Assembly (NCBI RefSeq): GCF_000725495.1
Contig: NZ_JNZD01000004.1
Location: forward strand, 496,001-560,000
Length of the DNA: 64,000 nucleotides
Origin: Streptomyces aureus
GTDB lineage: Bacteria; Actinomycetota; Actinomycetes; Streptomycetales; Streptomycetaceae
Reading direction: 5' to 3'
Shown in pieces: positions 17,670-26,608 of the stretch; the stretch's first letter is position 1; every line of letters begins with the position of its first letter. The translations under genes and the position numbers were made by a program. The notes under the pieces are model-generated. The model did no database searches. It was not told the origin of the DNA and worked only from the letters and a program-made list of their open reading frames with translations.

Positions 17670-19028
17670 GTGACCATCGACCTCGCCGCCCTCCCCGAGG
17701 ACTTCCTCTGGGGCACGGCCACGTCGGCCTACCAGATCGAGGGCGCCGTCGCCGAGGACGGCCGCTCCCCCTCCATCTGGGACACGTTCTCCCACACTCC
17801 CGGCAAGGTGGACAACGGCGACGACGGGGACGTCGCCTGCGACCATTACCACCGCTGGCGCGAGGACATCGGGCTCATGCGCCGGCTCGGCACCAACGCC
17901 TACCGGCTGTCCGTCGCCTGGCCCCGGGTGATGCCGGGCGGCGACGGCCCGGTCAACGCCAAGGGCCTCGACTACTACGACGCGTTGATCGACGGCCTCC
18001 TGGAGGCGGGCATCACGCCCTCGGTCACCCTCTACCACTGGGACCTGCCGCAGGTGCTCCAGGACCGGGGCGGCTGGCCGGCCCGTGACACCGCGCACCA
18101 CCTCGCCGCCTACGCCTCGGCGGTCGCGGAGCGGCTCGGCGACCGCGTCCAGCACTGGACCACCCTCAACGAACCGCTGTGCTCGGCCTGGATCGGCCAC
18201 CTGGAGGGGCGGATGGCCCCCGGCCTGACCGACCTCACGGCCGCCGTCCGGGCGTCGTACCACCTCCTGCTCGGCCACGGTCTCGCCACCCAGGCGATCC
18301 GCGCGGCCGCGCCCGGCGCGCAGATCGGCATCGTCAACAACCTGGGCAGCATCGAGGCCGCCACCGACCGCCCCGAGGACATCGCGGCGGCGAAGCGGCA
18401 GGACGGGCACACCAACCGCTGGTGGCTCGACCCGGTGCACGGCCGCGGCTTCCCCGCCGACATGGTCGAGGTCTACGGAGTCGACCTCCCGGAGGTCGCG
18501 GGCGACCTGGAGACGATGGCCGCGCCGCTGGACTGGCTGGGCCTGAACTACTACTTCCCGTCCCACGTCGTCGACGACCCGACCGGCCCGGCCCCGTACG
18601 CGCGGCAGATCAGCCGGCCCGGCGTCCCGGTCACGGCCATGGACTGGGAGATCGAGGCGGCCGGCATCGAGCGCCTGCTGCTGCGTCTGACGAACGAGTA
18701 CGGCGCCCGCAAGCTGTACGTCACGGAGAACGGCTCGGCCTATCCCGACGTCGTGCGCCCCGACGGCACCGTCCACGACCCGGAGCGTGTCGACTACCTC
18801 GAACAGCATCTGGCGGCCTGCGCCTCGGCGGCCCGCAAGGGTGTCCCGCTGGCCGGGTACTTCGCCTGGTCGCTGCTGGACAACTTCGAGTGGGCGTACG
18901 GCTACGACAAGCGGTTCGGCCTCGTGCACGTCGACTACAAGACGCAGGTACGCACGATCAAGGGCAGCGGTCACCGCTACGCGGAGATCGTCCGGGAGCA
19001 CCGCGGGGGCGCGAGCAAGGCGGCCTGA
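17670..19028 (+). CDS. GH1 family beta-glucosidase
   Basis: A 452-residue glycoside hydrolase family 1 enzyme. [16 protein letters not shown] opens the barrel, TLNEP holds the acid/base Glu and YVTENG the nucleophile Glu. There is no signal peptide, so it splits imported disaccharides such as cellobiose in the cytoplasm. It is the last gene of the ROK-controlled importer operon. The GTG at 17670 has GAAGGGA before it and gives the usual family N-terminus; the GTG at 17619, overlapping the permease stop, would add 17 residues. A stem-loop follows. Confidence 0.9.
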   Translation: MTIDLAALPEDFLWGTATSAYQIEGAVAEDGRSPSIWDTFSHTPGKVDNGDDGDVACDHYHRWREDIGLMRRLGTNAYRLSVAWPRVMPGGDGPVNAKGLDYYDALIDGLLEAGITPSVTLYHWDLPQVLQDRGGWPARDTAHHLAAYASAVAERLGDRVQHWTTLNEPLCSAWIGHLEGRMAPGLTDLTAAVRASYHLLLGHGLATQAIRAAAPGAQIGIVNNLGSIEAATDRPEDIAAAKRQDGHTNRWWLDPVHGRGFPADMVEVYGVDLPEVAGDLETMAAPLDWLGLNYYFPSHVVDDPTGPAPYARQISRPGVPVTAMDWEIEAAGIERLLLRLTNEYGARKLYVTENGSAYPDVVRPDGTVHDPERVDYLEQHLAACASAARKGVPLAGYFAWSLLDNFEWAYGYDKRFGLVHVDYKTQVRTIKGSGHRYAEIVREHRGGASKAA

Positions 19029-19034
19029 CCGTTC

Positions 19035-19525
19035 CTAGGACGAGTGGTCGGCCGGGGTGTGCGCACCCCGGCCGATCTCGTCCAGGGCGGCCGTCAGCAG
19101 CGGGGCCACCGTCTCGCGCACCCAGGCCACGTGTTCGCCGCCGTAGGCGCGGGGGACGGTCTCCACGATCATGATCAGGTAGAGATATCTGCGGTACAGG
19201 CGTAGCGCCTGCGGACCGGGCCGTCGAACTCGACCGCTTTCGGCTACCCCTCTGGTGCGCTCGGCCCGCTCGCCCCCGACTGGCGGACCGCCTTCACCGG
19301 GTTGTACGAGGCGCTTCTGGGCGCCCGGGCCCGTCACCCGGTGCAGCCGGGCCACCAGACCGCCCGACTCCGTTCTGAGCAGCCGGTGTTCATGGTCCGG
19401 CAGGTCGGTCCAGGGCTCAGGACCAGGCGGCCGACGAGGCTCCCGGGTGGCAGCCCGGCCTCCCGCAGGGCCCGCCCGGCCCGCTCCCACCCGTGCGTGC
19501 CGGCTCCCGCGTACCCCTCGCCCAT
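19035..19525 (-). pseudogene. Decayed reading frame(s), identity unclear
   Basis: The 663 bases between the GH1 gene and the FBP-like gene hold no intact gene that I trust. On the minus strand a coding-looking stretch begins MGEGYAGAGTHGWERAGRAL at 19525. It continues in another frame as PDHEHRLLRTESGGLVARL and ends in that frame with LYLIMIVETVPRAYGGEHVA and AALDEIGRG at 19035. One shift near 19415 would join them. A second coding-like stretch (APDWRTAFTGLYEALLGAR) is on the plus strand near 19270-19330. I read this as remnants of one or two genes. No family assignment is possible. Confidence 0.35.
19048..19075 (+). terminator. Stem-loop after the GH1 operon
   Basis: TCGGCCGGGGTG (19048-19059) pairs perfectly with CACCCCGGCCGA (19064-19075) around the loop TGCG. 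Confidence 0.75.
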
Positions 19526-19615
19526 GGGGCCACTGTGCCAACCGCTCCCGAGCCTTCACAGCTCCCGTACGACGGCGGACCTGCCGGCCCGGAAATCCGC
19601 TGGCTCCGTCGCGCG

Positions 19616-19665
19616 AACCTAGGTATCTTCGACCAAAACCTAGGGTCCCTAGGTTTTGGTCGAAG
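19616..19665. promoter_or_regulatory. 39-bp perfect palindrome with repeated CCTAGG
   Basis: Bases 19627-19645 and 19647-19665 are perfect 19-base inverted arms with one base between (ends CTTCGACCAAAACC and GGTTTTGGTCGAAG). CCTAGG occurs at 19618, 19639 and 19648; the first two are 21 bases apart. CTAG is normally scarce in streptomycete DNA. The element ends 26 bases before the start codon of the FBP-like gene and is probably its operator. Confidence 0.65.
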
Positions 19666-19691
19666 GCACCCCACACCACCGGGAGAACCCC

Positions 19692-20186
19692 ATGCGCGCC
19701 CTCACCGAGCAGGCCGTCCGTGACTCGTTCGTCAACTGTTCCCGGGGTGAGGCCAAGCGGCTCGCGGTCCCCCGCGATCTCGACGCACGCCCCTGGGACG
19801 ACCTCGACTTCCTGGGCTGGCGGGATCCCGGCGCGCCCGACCGGAGCTATCTCGTGGCCGAACGGGACGAGGGCCTCGTGGGGGTCACGCTGCGCCTGCC
19901 CTCGTCGCGGCGCGGGTTCCTGCACCGCAGCATGTGCTCGCTGTGCCTGACGACGCACGCGGGCGGCGACGTCTCGCTGATGACGGCCCGCAAGGCGGGA
20001 GCGGCGGGTCGCGAGGGCAACTCGGTCGGCGTCTACGTCTGCGCCGACCTCGCCTGCTCGCTCTACGTCCGGGGGAAGAAGGCCCTGCGGTCGGGCAGCC
20101 GGCTGGAGGAGACCCTCACGACGGACCAGCAGATCGCCCGGACGGTCGGCAACCTGTCCGCCTTCCTGGCGAAACTGCACGCCTGA
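19692..20186 (+). CDS. FBP-type (EF-G-binding, FusB C-terminal-like) zinc protein
   Basis: A 164-residue protein matching the FBP domain family, related to the treble-clef zinc finger of the EF-G-binding protein FusB. The four likely zinc ligands are in MCSLC and CADLAC, with the typical GRKxx-like middle (MTARKAGAAGREGNSVGVYVC). FusB binds EF-G and frees it from fusidic acid-stalled ribosomes; whether this relative binds EF-G is inference. The ATG at 19692 follows a GGGAGAA ribosome site. A 39-base perfect palindrome sits just upstream. Confidence 0.8.
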   Translation: MRALTEQAVRDSFVNCSRGEAKRLAVPRDLDARPWDDLDFLGWRDPGAPDRSYLVAERDEGLVGVTLRLPSSRRGFLHRSMCSLCLTTHAGGDVSLMTARKAGAAGREGNSVGVYVCADLACSLYVRGKKALRSGSRLEETLTTDQQIARTVGNLSAFLAKLHA

Positions 20187-20261
20187 GCCGGGTGCCCGTG
20201 CAGCACTCCCCGGAGACCGCGGCGGCCGGAGCCCGGCCGCCGCCGTAGGACCGGGAGCGTG

Positions 20262-20867
20262 TCAGGCGTCGGCCGGCGTCCAGTGCGGGTCACGGCCCAG
20301 GAACGCGAGCAGGGACTCGGCCGCGCCCGCGCCCTCCGGGACCTCGCGCGCGGGGGCGAAGACGCCGAAAGAGTCGCGCAGGTGGTCGGCCAGCCGGTCC
20401 GCGGCGAGCCGGACGCCACCGGCCAGGGCGTCGTCGAGCGGGGACGCCTGGCCCGTCGCCACGGCGATGTCCCAGGCGTGCACGGCCGCGTCCATCGCTG
20501 CCGCCGCCGCGGCCACCGGCGGCGGCAGCGGCCCGAGCGGCGTCGCCACCTCCTGCGCGTCGGCGGGCAGCTCCGCGTAGACACCGGCGACCCCGGAGAG
20601 GACCTTGTCGAGTTCCGCCGTCGCGTCGACCCCGACCACGCCGGCCGGGTGGAAGGGGTCGGCCTCGGGCCACCCGGTGCCGGTGACCGCGGCGCCGTAC
20701 GCCTGCTGGTCGAGCCGGGCGTGTTCGAGCACCTGGGCCACGGTCCACTCGCTGCACGGCGTCGGCGCCGACCAGGCGCCCTCGGGCACACCCGCGGTCA
20801 CGGCACGCAGCCGTTCGTGCGACAGCGTCAGCAGTTCAATGCCCTCGACGTTGCTCGTGGCGCTCAT
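20262..20867 (-). CDS. TIGR03086-type DinB-fold metal-binding protein
   Basis: A 201-residue protein of the DinB/mycothiol-dependent maleylpyruvate isomerase fold. The helices show the expected His pattern: TPCSEWTVAQVLEHA, an internal AAVHAWDIAVATGQ and a C-terminal stretch ending FLGRDPHW. Relatives are thought to bind a divalent metal and use mycothiol, but this subgroup has no proven reaction. The ATG at 20867 follows AGGAGG. It is convergent with the FBP-type gene and divergent from the FUSC exporter. Confidence 0.8.
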   Translation of the reverse strand: MSATSNVEGIELLTLSHERLRAVTAGVPEGAWSAPTPCSEWTVAQVLEHARLDQQAYGAAVTGTGWPEADPFHPAGVVGVDATAELDKVLSGVAGVYAELPADAQEVATPLGPLPPPVAAAAAAMDAAVHAWDIAVATGQASPLDDALAGGVRLAADRLADHLRDSFGVFAPAREVPEGAGAAESLLAFLGRDPHWTPADA

Positions 20868-20986
20868 TCCGGTGCCTCCTGGTGCGGTCGGATCCAGCTG
20901 ATGCCTCCAATCTAGGACCCCTTGCGGACAGATTCGGTCCGCAATGACCACGTTCGGTACCCGTGTTAAACGGGAAGGCCACAAGG

Positions 20987-22240
20987 ATGCACGAGGCACG
21001 TGGTGAGTGGACGGCATCCGTCGCGAAGATCGTGGAGCGGCGCCGGGAGCCGGTGGTCGTCCAGACACTGCGCTCGACGGCCGCCGCGACGATCGCGTAC
21101 GTGGTGGCCATCCACCTCAGTCCCGAGCCCGCGCCCCTGACCGCTCCCCTGACCGCGCTGCTGGTCGTGCAGGTCACCCTGTACTCGACGATCACCACGG
21201 CGATCCGGCGGGTGAACTCCGTGGTGGTGGGCGTCGTCATCGCCATCGGCTTCAGCAGCCTGGTGGGGCTGACCTGGTGGAGTCTGGGACTGATCATCCT
21301 CGCCTCGCTGGTGGTGGGACATCTCGTCCGGGTCGACGAGTTCGTGCCGGAGGTGGCGATCAGCGCCATGCTGGTCCTCGGTGTCACCCGCGTGGGCAGC
21401 ACCGCGTGGGCCCGCGTGCTGGAGACACTGATCGGGGCGGTCGTGGGCCTCGCCTGCAACCTCGTGCTCGCGCCGCCCGTGTGGGTGGGTGTGGCCGGGG
21501 AGCAGATCGAGGACCTGGCACGCCGGATGCGGCAGCTGATGCTGCGGGTCGGCGAGGGCGCCGTCGCGCACACGCCGTCCCATGTGGCGGCCGAGCGGCT
21601 GCACGAGGCCCGCCGGCTCGACAACGACATCGCCGGGGTGGACGCGGCCCTGCGCCGCGCGGAGGACAGCCTGAAGCTCAACCCCCGGGTGCGCGAGGGG
21701 CTGCTGCACCGGGTCGTGCTGCGCACGGGCCTGGACACCCTGGAGATCTGCACGGTGGTCCTGCGGGTGATCGCGCGCAGCCTCACCGACCTGGCCAAGG
21801 AACGCGAGCCGGAGCCCCTGTTCGAACAGCAGGCGGGGGAAGTGCTGCAGGAGCTGCTGGCCGAGGTCGCCGATGCGATCGTCAGCTTCGCGGTGCTGGT
21901 GACCACGGACGCCACCCGCAACGCCGCGTCGGCCGAGGAGCGGCTCAGCGCGGAACTCGCCACGGCCACCGCCACCCGCGACAAACTGGCCCAGCTCTTC
22001 CTCGAGGAGGTCCGCCGCGACGCGAGCCAGTGGCAGCTGCACGGTTCCGTCCTGACCGAGATCACCCGCATCCTGGACGAACTCGACACCGAGCACCGCA
22101 CCCGGCGGCTGTTCGAGGAACTCGACCGCTGCACCCGCGAGCAGCGCGAGCGCAGGCCCCGGCTGACCCGGATGCGCAACCGGCTGCGCCCGCGGCGCCG
22201 CAGGCGGACCCGTTCCCCGGCCTCCGGGCGTTCCGGGTGA
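20987..22240 (+). CDS. FUSC / aromatic acid exporter-like membrane protein
   Basis: A 417-residue protein. The first 170 residues hold about five to six membrane helices (AAATIAYVVAIHL, ALLVVQVTLYSTITTA, VVVGVVIAIGFSSLVGL and more) as in FUSC/aromatic acid exporters. The rest is a long helical cytoplasmic domain ending in a strongly basic tail. The family moves aromatic acids or related anions out of the cell; the substrate here is unknown. The ATG at 20987 is preferred because GGGAAGG precedes it; a GTG at 20963 is in frame. Confidence 0.8.
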   Translation: MHEARGEWTASVAKIVERRREPVVVQTLRSTAAATIAYVVAIHLSPEPAPLTAPLTALLVVQVTLYSTITTAIRRVNSVVVGVVIAIGFSSLVGLTWWSLGLIILASLVVGHLVRVDEFVPEVAISAMLVLGVTRVGSTAWARVLETLIGAVVGLACNLVLAPPVWVGVAGEQIEDLARRMRQLMLRVGEGAVAHTPSHVAAERLHEARRLDNDIAGVDAALRRAEDSLKLNPRVREGLLHRVVLRTGLDTLEICTVVLRVIARSLTDLAKEREPEPLFEQQAGEVLQELLAEVADAIVSFAVLVTTDATRNAASAEERLSAELATATATRDKLAQLFLEEVRRDASQWQLHGSVLTEITRILDELDTEHRTRRLFEELDRCTREQRERRPRLTRMRNRLRPRRRRRTRSPASGRSG

Positions 22241-22316
22241 GCCGTTTGCGCTCGCGGGGTGCGGCACGCCAAGGTGGCGGTTCCGGCCGAGGCAACCGAC
22301 ACCCCGAGGTACAGGC

Positions 22317-23576
22317 ATGAGCAGTGGTGCGCGGCCGTCGCACGGCACGGGCGGCGGCTGGAGCCGACGGCGCTTCGTCGGCGCGCTGGCGGGGGCCGCC
22401 GCGATCGCGGCGGTCCCGGCTCCGGCCGCGCCCCGGTCGGACCGCGCAGTGCCGGCGCCGCCCCCGCGGACACCGGAGGCCGGTCCCTCCGTGGGCGCGT
22501 CCGTGTCCCCCGCCCCTTCGGCTCCGTCGTCCCCCGCCCCGCCCTCCGGTCCGCGTCCGCTGTACCTGGGCACCTACACCTCAGGCGACGGCGGCGGCCG
22601 GGGGATCGGTGTCGCCTCCTACGATCCCGAGACCGGGGCGATCACCGGCGCCGGCGTGGTGACGGGTGTCGCCGACCCGTCCTTCCTCGCGGTCCATCCG
22701 GACGGCCGCACGCTGTACGCCGTCGACGAGCGGGGCGCCGGCGCGGTGACGGCGGTCCGCCTGCCCGGCCACGAGGTGCTGGGCAGCCGTTCCACCGGCG
22801 GCTCGGGGCCCTGCCATCTGTCCGTGCATCCCGGCGGCCGCTGGCTGCTGAGCGCGAACTACGCCTCGGGGAGCGTCGCCGTGCATCCCGTGGACGCCTC
22901 GGGCGCGCTCGGCGAGCGCACCGATCTGGTCACGCACACGTCCCCGGCGCCCGGCCCCGGACAACAGGGGCCGCACGCGCACCAGTTCCTGACGAGTCCG
23001 GACGGCGGGCACCTGCTCGCCGTCGACCTGGGCACCGACACGGTGTACACCTACCGACTGGACGAGAGCAGGGGCACGCTCACCGAGGTCTCCCGGGCGC
23101 GGACACGGCCGGGCGCGGGACCCCGCCACCTCACGTTCCACCCCGGCGGCCGGTACGCCTACCTGGCCGACGAGGTGGACGACACGGTGACGGTCTGCGG
23201 CTACGACCCGGCGACCGGCCGGCTCACCATGGGCGAGCCGCAGTCCACCGGCACGGGCGGCGGCACGAGCTACCCGGCCGAGATCCTGGTCACGGCCGAC
23301 GGTTCGTACGCGTTCCTCGCCAACCGGGGCGACAACACCCTGACACGGTACGCGGTCGAGGCGGACGGCGCCCGGCTGCGGCTGCTGGACACGGTCCCCG
23401 TCGGCGGCGACTTCCCGCGCCACATCGCCTTCTCGCCGGACGGGCGGCTGCTGTTCGCGGCCAACCAGCGGTCGGGCACGGTCACGGTCTTCGCGGTGGA
23501 CCGGGAGAGCGGGGAACTACGGCGCACGGGCGAGCCGTTCGCCTCACCCCTCGCGGTCTGTGCGCTGCCGCTGTAG
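22317..23576 (+). CDS. Secreted lactonase-family beta-propeller (Tat signal)
   Basis: A 419-residue protein with a twin-arginine signal (SRRRFVGALAGAAAIAA), a Pro/Ala/Ser linker to about residue 80 and a seven-bladed propeller of the lactonase (6-phosphogluconolactonase-like) family. Blades repeat motifs like FLAVHPDGRTLYAVDE, FHPGGRYAYLADE and FSPDGRLLFAANQ. The cytoplasmic enzyme opens 6-phosphogluconolactone, but an exported copy must act on another lactone or ligand. Its 3' end overlaps the convergent DUF2470 gene by 33 bases. Confidence 0.85.
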   Translation: MSSGARPSHGTGGGWSRRRFVGALAGAAAIAAVPAPAAPRSDRAVPAPPPRTPEAGPSVGASVSPAPSAPSSPAPPSGPRPLYLGTYTSGDGGGRGIGVASYDPETGAITGAGVVTGVADPSFLAVHPDGRTLYAVDERGAGAVTAVRLPGHEVLGSRSTGGSGPCHLSVHPGGRWLLSANYASGSVAVHPVDASGALGERTDLVTHTSPAPGPGQQGPHAHQFLTSPDGGHLLAVDLGTDTVYTYRLDESRGTLTEVSRARTRPGAGPRHLTFHPGGRYAYLADEVDDTVTVCGYDPATGRLTMGEPQSTGTGGGTSYPAEILVTADGSYAFLANRGDNTLTRYAVEADGARLRLLDTVPVGGDFPRHIAFSPDGRLLFAANQRSGTVTVFAVDRESGELRRTGEPFASPLAVCALPL

Positions 23577-24272
23577 CGGGCGGTGGCAGCCGGCGGCGAG
23601 GGTCGCCTGCGTGAGCAGGGCGTGCATGCGCTCCGAGAGCTCGGAGACGTCGTCGGCGGGCGCGTGGAACGGCAGGCGTACGTCGCCGTTGCCGCGGACC
23701 CGTTCGACGCGCAGGGTGATCCCGTGGCGGTCGACGGCCAGGGGCTGGACGCGCACCGCGCCGTGCAGGCTGTCCGGCTCGACGAGGCGGGTGAGCCGTT
23801 CGACGGCGTCCGGGTGGGCGTCGGCGAGGTGGGTGAGGAGGTGGGCCTCGGCGAGGGCGAGCGGATCGGGCCGGGCGTCGGCCAGTTCGTCCAGGTCGAC
23901 CACCAGGGTCCCGCCGGGCCGGCGCAGGACCGCGCGGGTGGTCCGGAAGGACAGCGCCCCGTCCTCGGGGACGAACCAGCCGGCGAGCCAGAGCCGGGCC
24001 CGGATCCGGTTGCGCACGGGCACCGGCGCCACGTCGGCGAACTCCAGGACGGCGGACGGTTCCCCGCGCGGCGAGCAGACGGCCGCGGCGAGCAGCGCGC
24101 TGTCCTCGGGCGCCCGCAGGAGCACCCGTCCGTCGTCGGTGACGGAGTGCGCGCCGACGAACTCCTCCCGGCCGCCCTCGGCGCTCACCGCGCAGGACCA
24201 GGCCGTGGCGAGCACCGAGCGGGCGTGCTCCGCCGCGGCGGGCGCGGCCGTCCAGGTGTGACGGTCACCCAT
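23544..24272 (-). CDS. DUF2470 domain protein under an iron box
   Basis: A 242-residue protein with an N-terminal flavin-reductase/PNPOx-like half and a C-terminal DUF2470 domain (about residues 150-230, LAEAHLLTHLADAHPDAVERL, GITLRVERV). DUF2470 is found at the end of HugZ-like haem-utilisation proteins. The ATG at 24272 follows AAGGAGGAAG. A perfect 19-base iron box lies 12 bases upstream, so expression should rise when iron is scarce. A role in haem or iron use fits both facts but is inferred. Confidence 0.8.
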   Translation of the reverse strand: MGDRHTWTAAPAAAEHARSVLATAWSCAVSAEGGREEFVGAHSVTDDGRVLLRAPEDSALLAAAVCSPRGEPSAVLEFADVAPVPVRNRIRARLWLAGWFVPEDGALSFRTTRAVLRRPGGTLVVDLDELADARPDPLALAEAHLLTHLADAHPDAVERLTRLVEPDSLHGAVRVQPLAVDRHGITLRVERVRGNGDVRLPFHAPADDVSELSERMHALLTQATLAAGCHRPLQRQRTDREG

Positions 24273-24283
24273 CGACTTCCTCC

Positions 24284-24302
24284 TTAGGTAAGGCTTACCT
24301 AA
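24284..24302 (-). promoter_or_regulatory. Iron box (DmdR1/IdeR-type operator)
   Basis: TTAGGTAAGGCTTACCTAA is a perfect 19-base palindrome that fits the actinobacterial iron-box consensus bound by DmdR1/IdeR with ferrous iron. It is immediately upstream of the ribosome site of the DUF2470 gene. Confidence 0.9.
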
Positions 24303-24409
24303 CCTATCGAAGATCGGGGCGTACGCCAACCACGTCACGCACTCTTCGGACGCGTGGGCGTTCTCCGCGCCCCTCGATCGGGAGTCCTCGGTGGCCGCGG
24401 GGCCGGATC

Positions 24410-25018
24410 TCAGGGGGTGATCGCGCCGAGCAGCGCCCGTGCGCACAGATCCCGTACCTGCTCACGCGTCAGGTCGGCGCCGCGCAGCCACTCCAGGCAC
24501 ACGGCCGTGGTGAAGGCGAGCCACCCGCGGACCGCGACCCGCAGTTCCGGGCGGTCCTCGGCGGACCGGCCGAGCTCGGGGTCCGCGGCGAGGGCCTGCA
24601 TGATCTGACGCTCCTGCGCGGCCAGCGCCCGCCGGTAGACCTGGCGCACCGCCTGGTCACCGGCCGCGTCGGCGCGATGGAAGGCGCGGAACCCGTGCGC
24701 GTGCTCCTGGACGTACCCGAGGAAGGTGTCCAGGCCCGCGCCCAGCTGCTCGCGCACCGGGACACCGGGCACCGCCGCGGTCATCCGCAGCATCCGCCCG
24801 CTCTCCCGCTCGACCACGGCGGCGAAGAAGTCCCGCTTCGTCGGGAAGTAGTGGTAGAGCAGCCCGCGGGAGACTCCGGCGATCTCGGCGACCTGCTCGA
24901 TCCAGACGTCGTCGTACGGGCTCTCCGAGAACAGACGGGCACCGACCGACAGCAGCTGCTCCCGGCGTTCCTCGGTGCTGAGCCGGCGGCGTGCGCGCTC
25001 CCCCTGCTTCCCCGTCAT
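24410..25018 (-). CDS. TetR family regulator next to P450
   Basis: A 202-residue TetR repressor. The DNA-binding domain is about residues 14-60 (WIEQVAEIAGVSRGLLYHYFPTKRDFF). The C-terminal domain looks like the common streptomycete TetR C-terminal family. The ATG at 25018 has no ribosome site, but TACAGT ends six bases before it, which points to a leaderless transcript. It is divergent from a cytochrome P450 gene with 108 bases between; an inverted repeat there is its probable operator. Confidence 0.85.
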   Translation of the reverse strand: MTGKQGERARRRLSTEERREQLLSVGARLFSESPYDDVWIEQVAEIAGVSRGLLYHYFPTKRDFFAAVVERESGRMLRMTAAVPGVPVREQLGAGLDTFLGYVQEHAHGFRAFHRADAAGDQAVRQVYRRALAAQERQIMQALAADPELGRSAEDRPELRVAVRGWLAFTTAVCLEWLRGADLTREQVRDLCARALLGAITP

Positions 25019-25040
25019 GCCCGCACTGTACTTGACGCCG

Positions 25041-25078
25041 GTTCAACAACGGGACCAGACTGAACGCCGTTATTGAAC
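25041..25078. promoter_or_regulatory. Inverted repeat between TetR and P450 genes
   Basis: GTTCAACAACGG (25041-25052) and CCGTTATTGAAC (25067-25078) are inverted arms with one mismatch in 12 and a 14-base gap. The right arm overlaps the region just before a TACAAC -10-like box (25084) for the P450 gene. The left arm covers the upstream part of the TetR promoter. Confidence 0.55.
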
Positions 25079-25126
25079 TCGCGTACAACAGACTCGATCT
25101 GCCCGGTCCACAAGGGAGTTGGCGTC

Positions 25127-26608
25127 ATGGCGGAGACGACGGAGGCGACACGGCCCAGGGGGTTCCGCAGCGCGGAGCTGGGCTGGCCGGAACTGCACCG
25201 CATCCCGCACCCGCCGCGCCGCGTCCCGCTGATCGGCGACGTGGTCGGGGCGAACGTGCGCTCCCCGCTCCAGGACTCGATGCGGTTCGGACGGCAGCTC
25301 GGGCCGATCTTCCGGCGCCGCGCCTTCCGCAACGAGATCGTCTTCGTCTGGGGCGCGGAACTCGCCGCCGAACTGGCCGACGAGTCCCGCTTCGCCAAGC
25401 ATGTGGGTCTCGGAGTCGCCAACCTGCGCCCGGTCGCCGGGGACGGACTGTTCACCGCCTACAACCATGAGCCCAACTGGCAGCTGGCGCACGACGTCCT
25501 GGCCCCCGGCTTCAGCCGTGAGGCGATGGAGGGCTACCACCCGATGATGCTGGACGTCACCGGGCGGCTGACGGACCACTGGGACCGGGAGGAGGCGGCG
25601 GGCCGCGCGGTGGACGTGCCCGGCGACATGACCAAGCTGACGCTGGAGACGATCGCCAGGACCGGCTTCGGCCATGACTTCGCCTCCTTCGAGCGCTCCC
25701 GGCCGCACCCCTTCGTCGACGCGATGGTGGGCACGCTGACCTACGCGCAGCGCCTCAACGTCGTCCCGGTGCCCCTGGCCCCTCTCCTGCTGCGCGGAGC
25801 CTCGCGGCGCAACGCGGCGGACACCGCCCACCTCAACCGCACGGTCGACGCCGTCGTGGCCTCCCGCCGGGCCGGCGGCGGCGAGGGCGACCTCCTCGAC
25901 CGCATGCTGGAGACCGCGCACCCCTCGACCGGGGAGCGGCTGACCCCCGAGAACATCCGCCGCCAGGTCATCACCTTCCTGATCGCCGGCCACGAGACCA
26001 CCTCGGGCGCCCTGTCCTTCGCCCTGCACTACCTCTCCCGGCATCCGGAGGCCGCAGCCCGGGCCCGCGCCGAGGTCGAGGCCGTCTGGGGCGGCACGGA
26101 ACGGCCCGGCTACGAGCAGGTGGCCAAGCTGCGCTACGTCCGCCGGGTCCTCGACGAGTCGCTGCGCCTGTGGCCGACCGCCCCGGCGTTCGCCCGCGAG
26201 GCCCGGCAGGACACCGTGCTCGGCGGGGTCCACCCGATGCGGCGCGGGGCGTGGGCGCTGGTCCTGACCGCCCTGCTGCACCGCGACCCGCAGGTCTGGG
26301 GCGCCGACGCGGAGGAGTTCGACCCGGACCGTTTCGACGCCAAAGCGGTACGGGCCCGGCCCGCGCACACCTTCAAGCCGTTCGGCACCGGAGCGCGCGC
26401 CTGCATCGGCCGCCAGTTCGCGCTGCACGAGGCGACGCTGGTCCTCGGACTGCTGCTGCGCCGCTACGACCTGCGGCCCGACCCCGGCTACCGGCTCCGG
26501 GTGTCGGAGCGGCTGACCCTGATGCCGGAGGGACTGCGCCTGCATCTCGACCGGCGCCCGCCGGTACGGCCGGGACACGAGGCCGGGCTGGCCCACGCCA
26601 CCGACTGA
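25127..26608 (+). CDS. Cytochrome P450 (CYP102-like haem domain)
   Basis: A 493-residue P450 resembling the haem domain of self-sufficient fatty-acid hydroxylases (CYP102 type), but without a fused reductase. The oxygen-binding I-helix is AGHETTSG (near residue 287), the ExxR pair is in DESLRLWP (near 343) and the haem-thiolate loop is FKPFGTGARACIG, with Cys about residue 426. It should hydroxylate a lipophilic substrate with electrons from separate ferredoxin and reductase partners, not encoded here. The TetR gene is divergent and probably senses the substrate. Confidence 0.9.
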   Translation: MAETTEATRPRGFRSAELGWPELHRIPHPPRRVPLIGDVVGANVRSPLQDSMRFGRQLGPIFRRRAFRNEIVFVWGAELAAELADESRFAKHVGLGVANLRPVAGDGLFTAYNHEPNWQLAHDVLAPGFSREAMEGYHPMMLDVTGRLTDHWDREEAAGRAVDVPGDMTKLTLETIARTGFGHDFASFERSRPHPFVDAMVGTLTYAQRLNVVPVPLAPLLLRGASRRNAADTAHLNRTVDAVVASRRAGGGEGDLLDRMLETAHPSTGERLTPENIRRQVITFLIAGHETTSGALSFALHYLSRHPEAAARARAEVEAVWGGTERPGYEQVAKLRYVRRVLDESLRLWPTAPAFAREARQDTVLGGVHPMRRGAWALVLTALLHRDPQVWGADAEEFDPDRFDAKAVRARPAHTFKPFGTGARACIGRQFALHEATLVLGLLLRRYDLRPDPGYRLRVSERLTLMPEGLRLHLDRRPPVRPGHEAGLAHATD

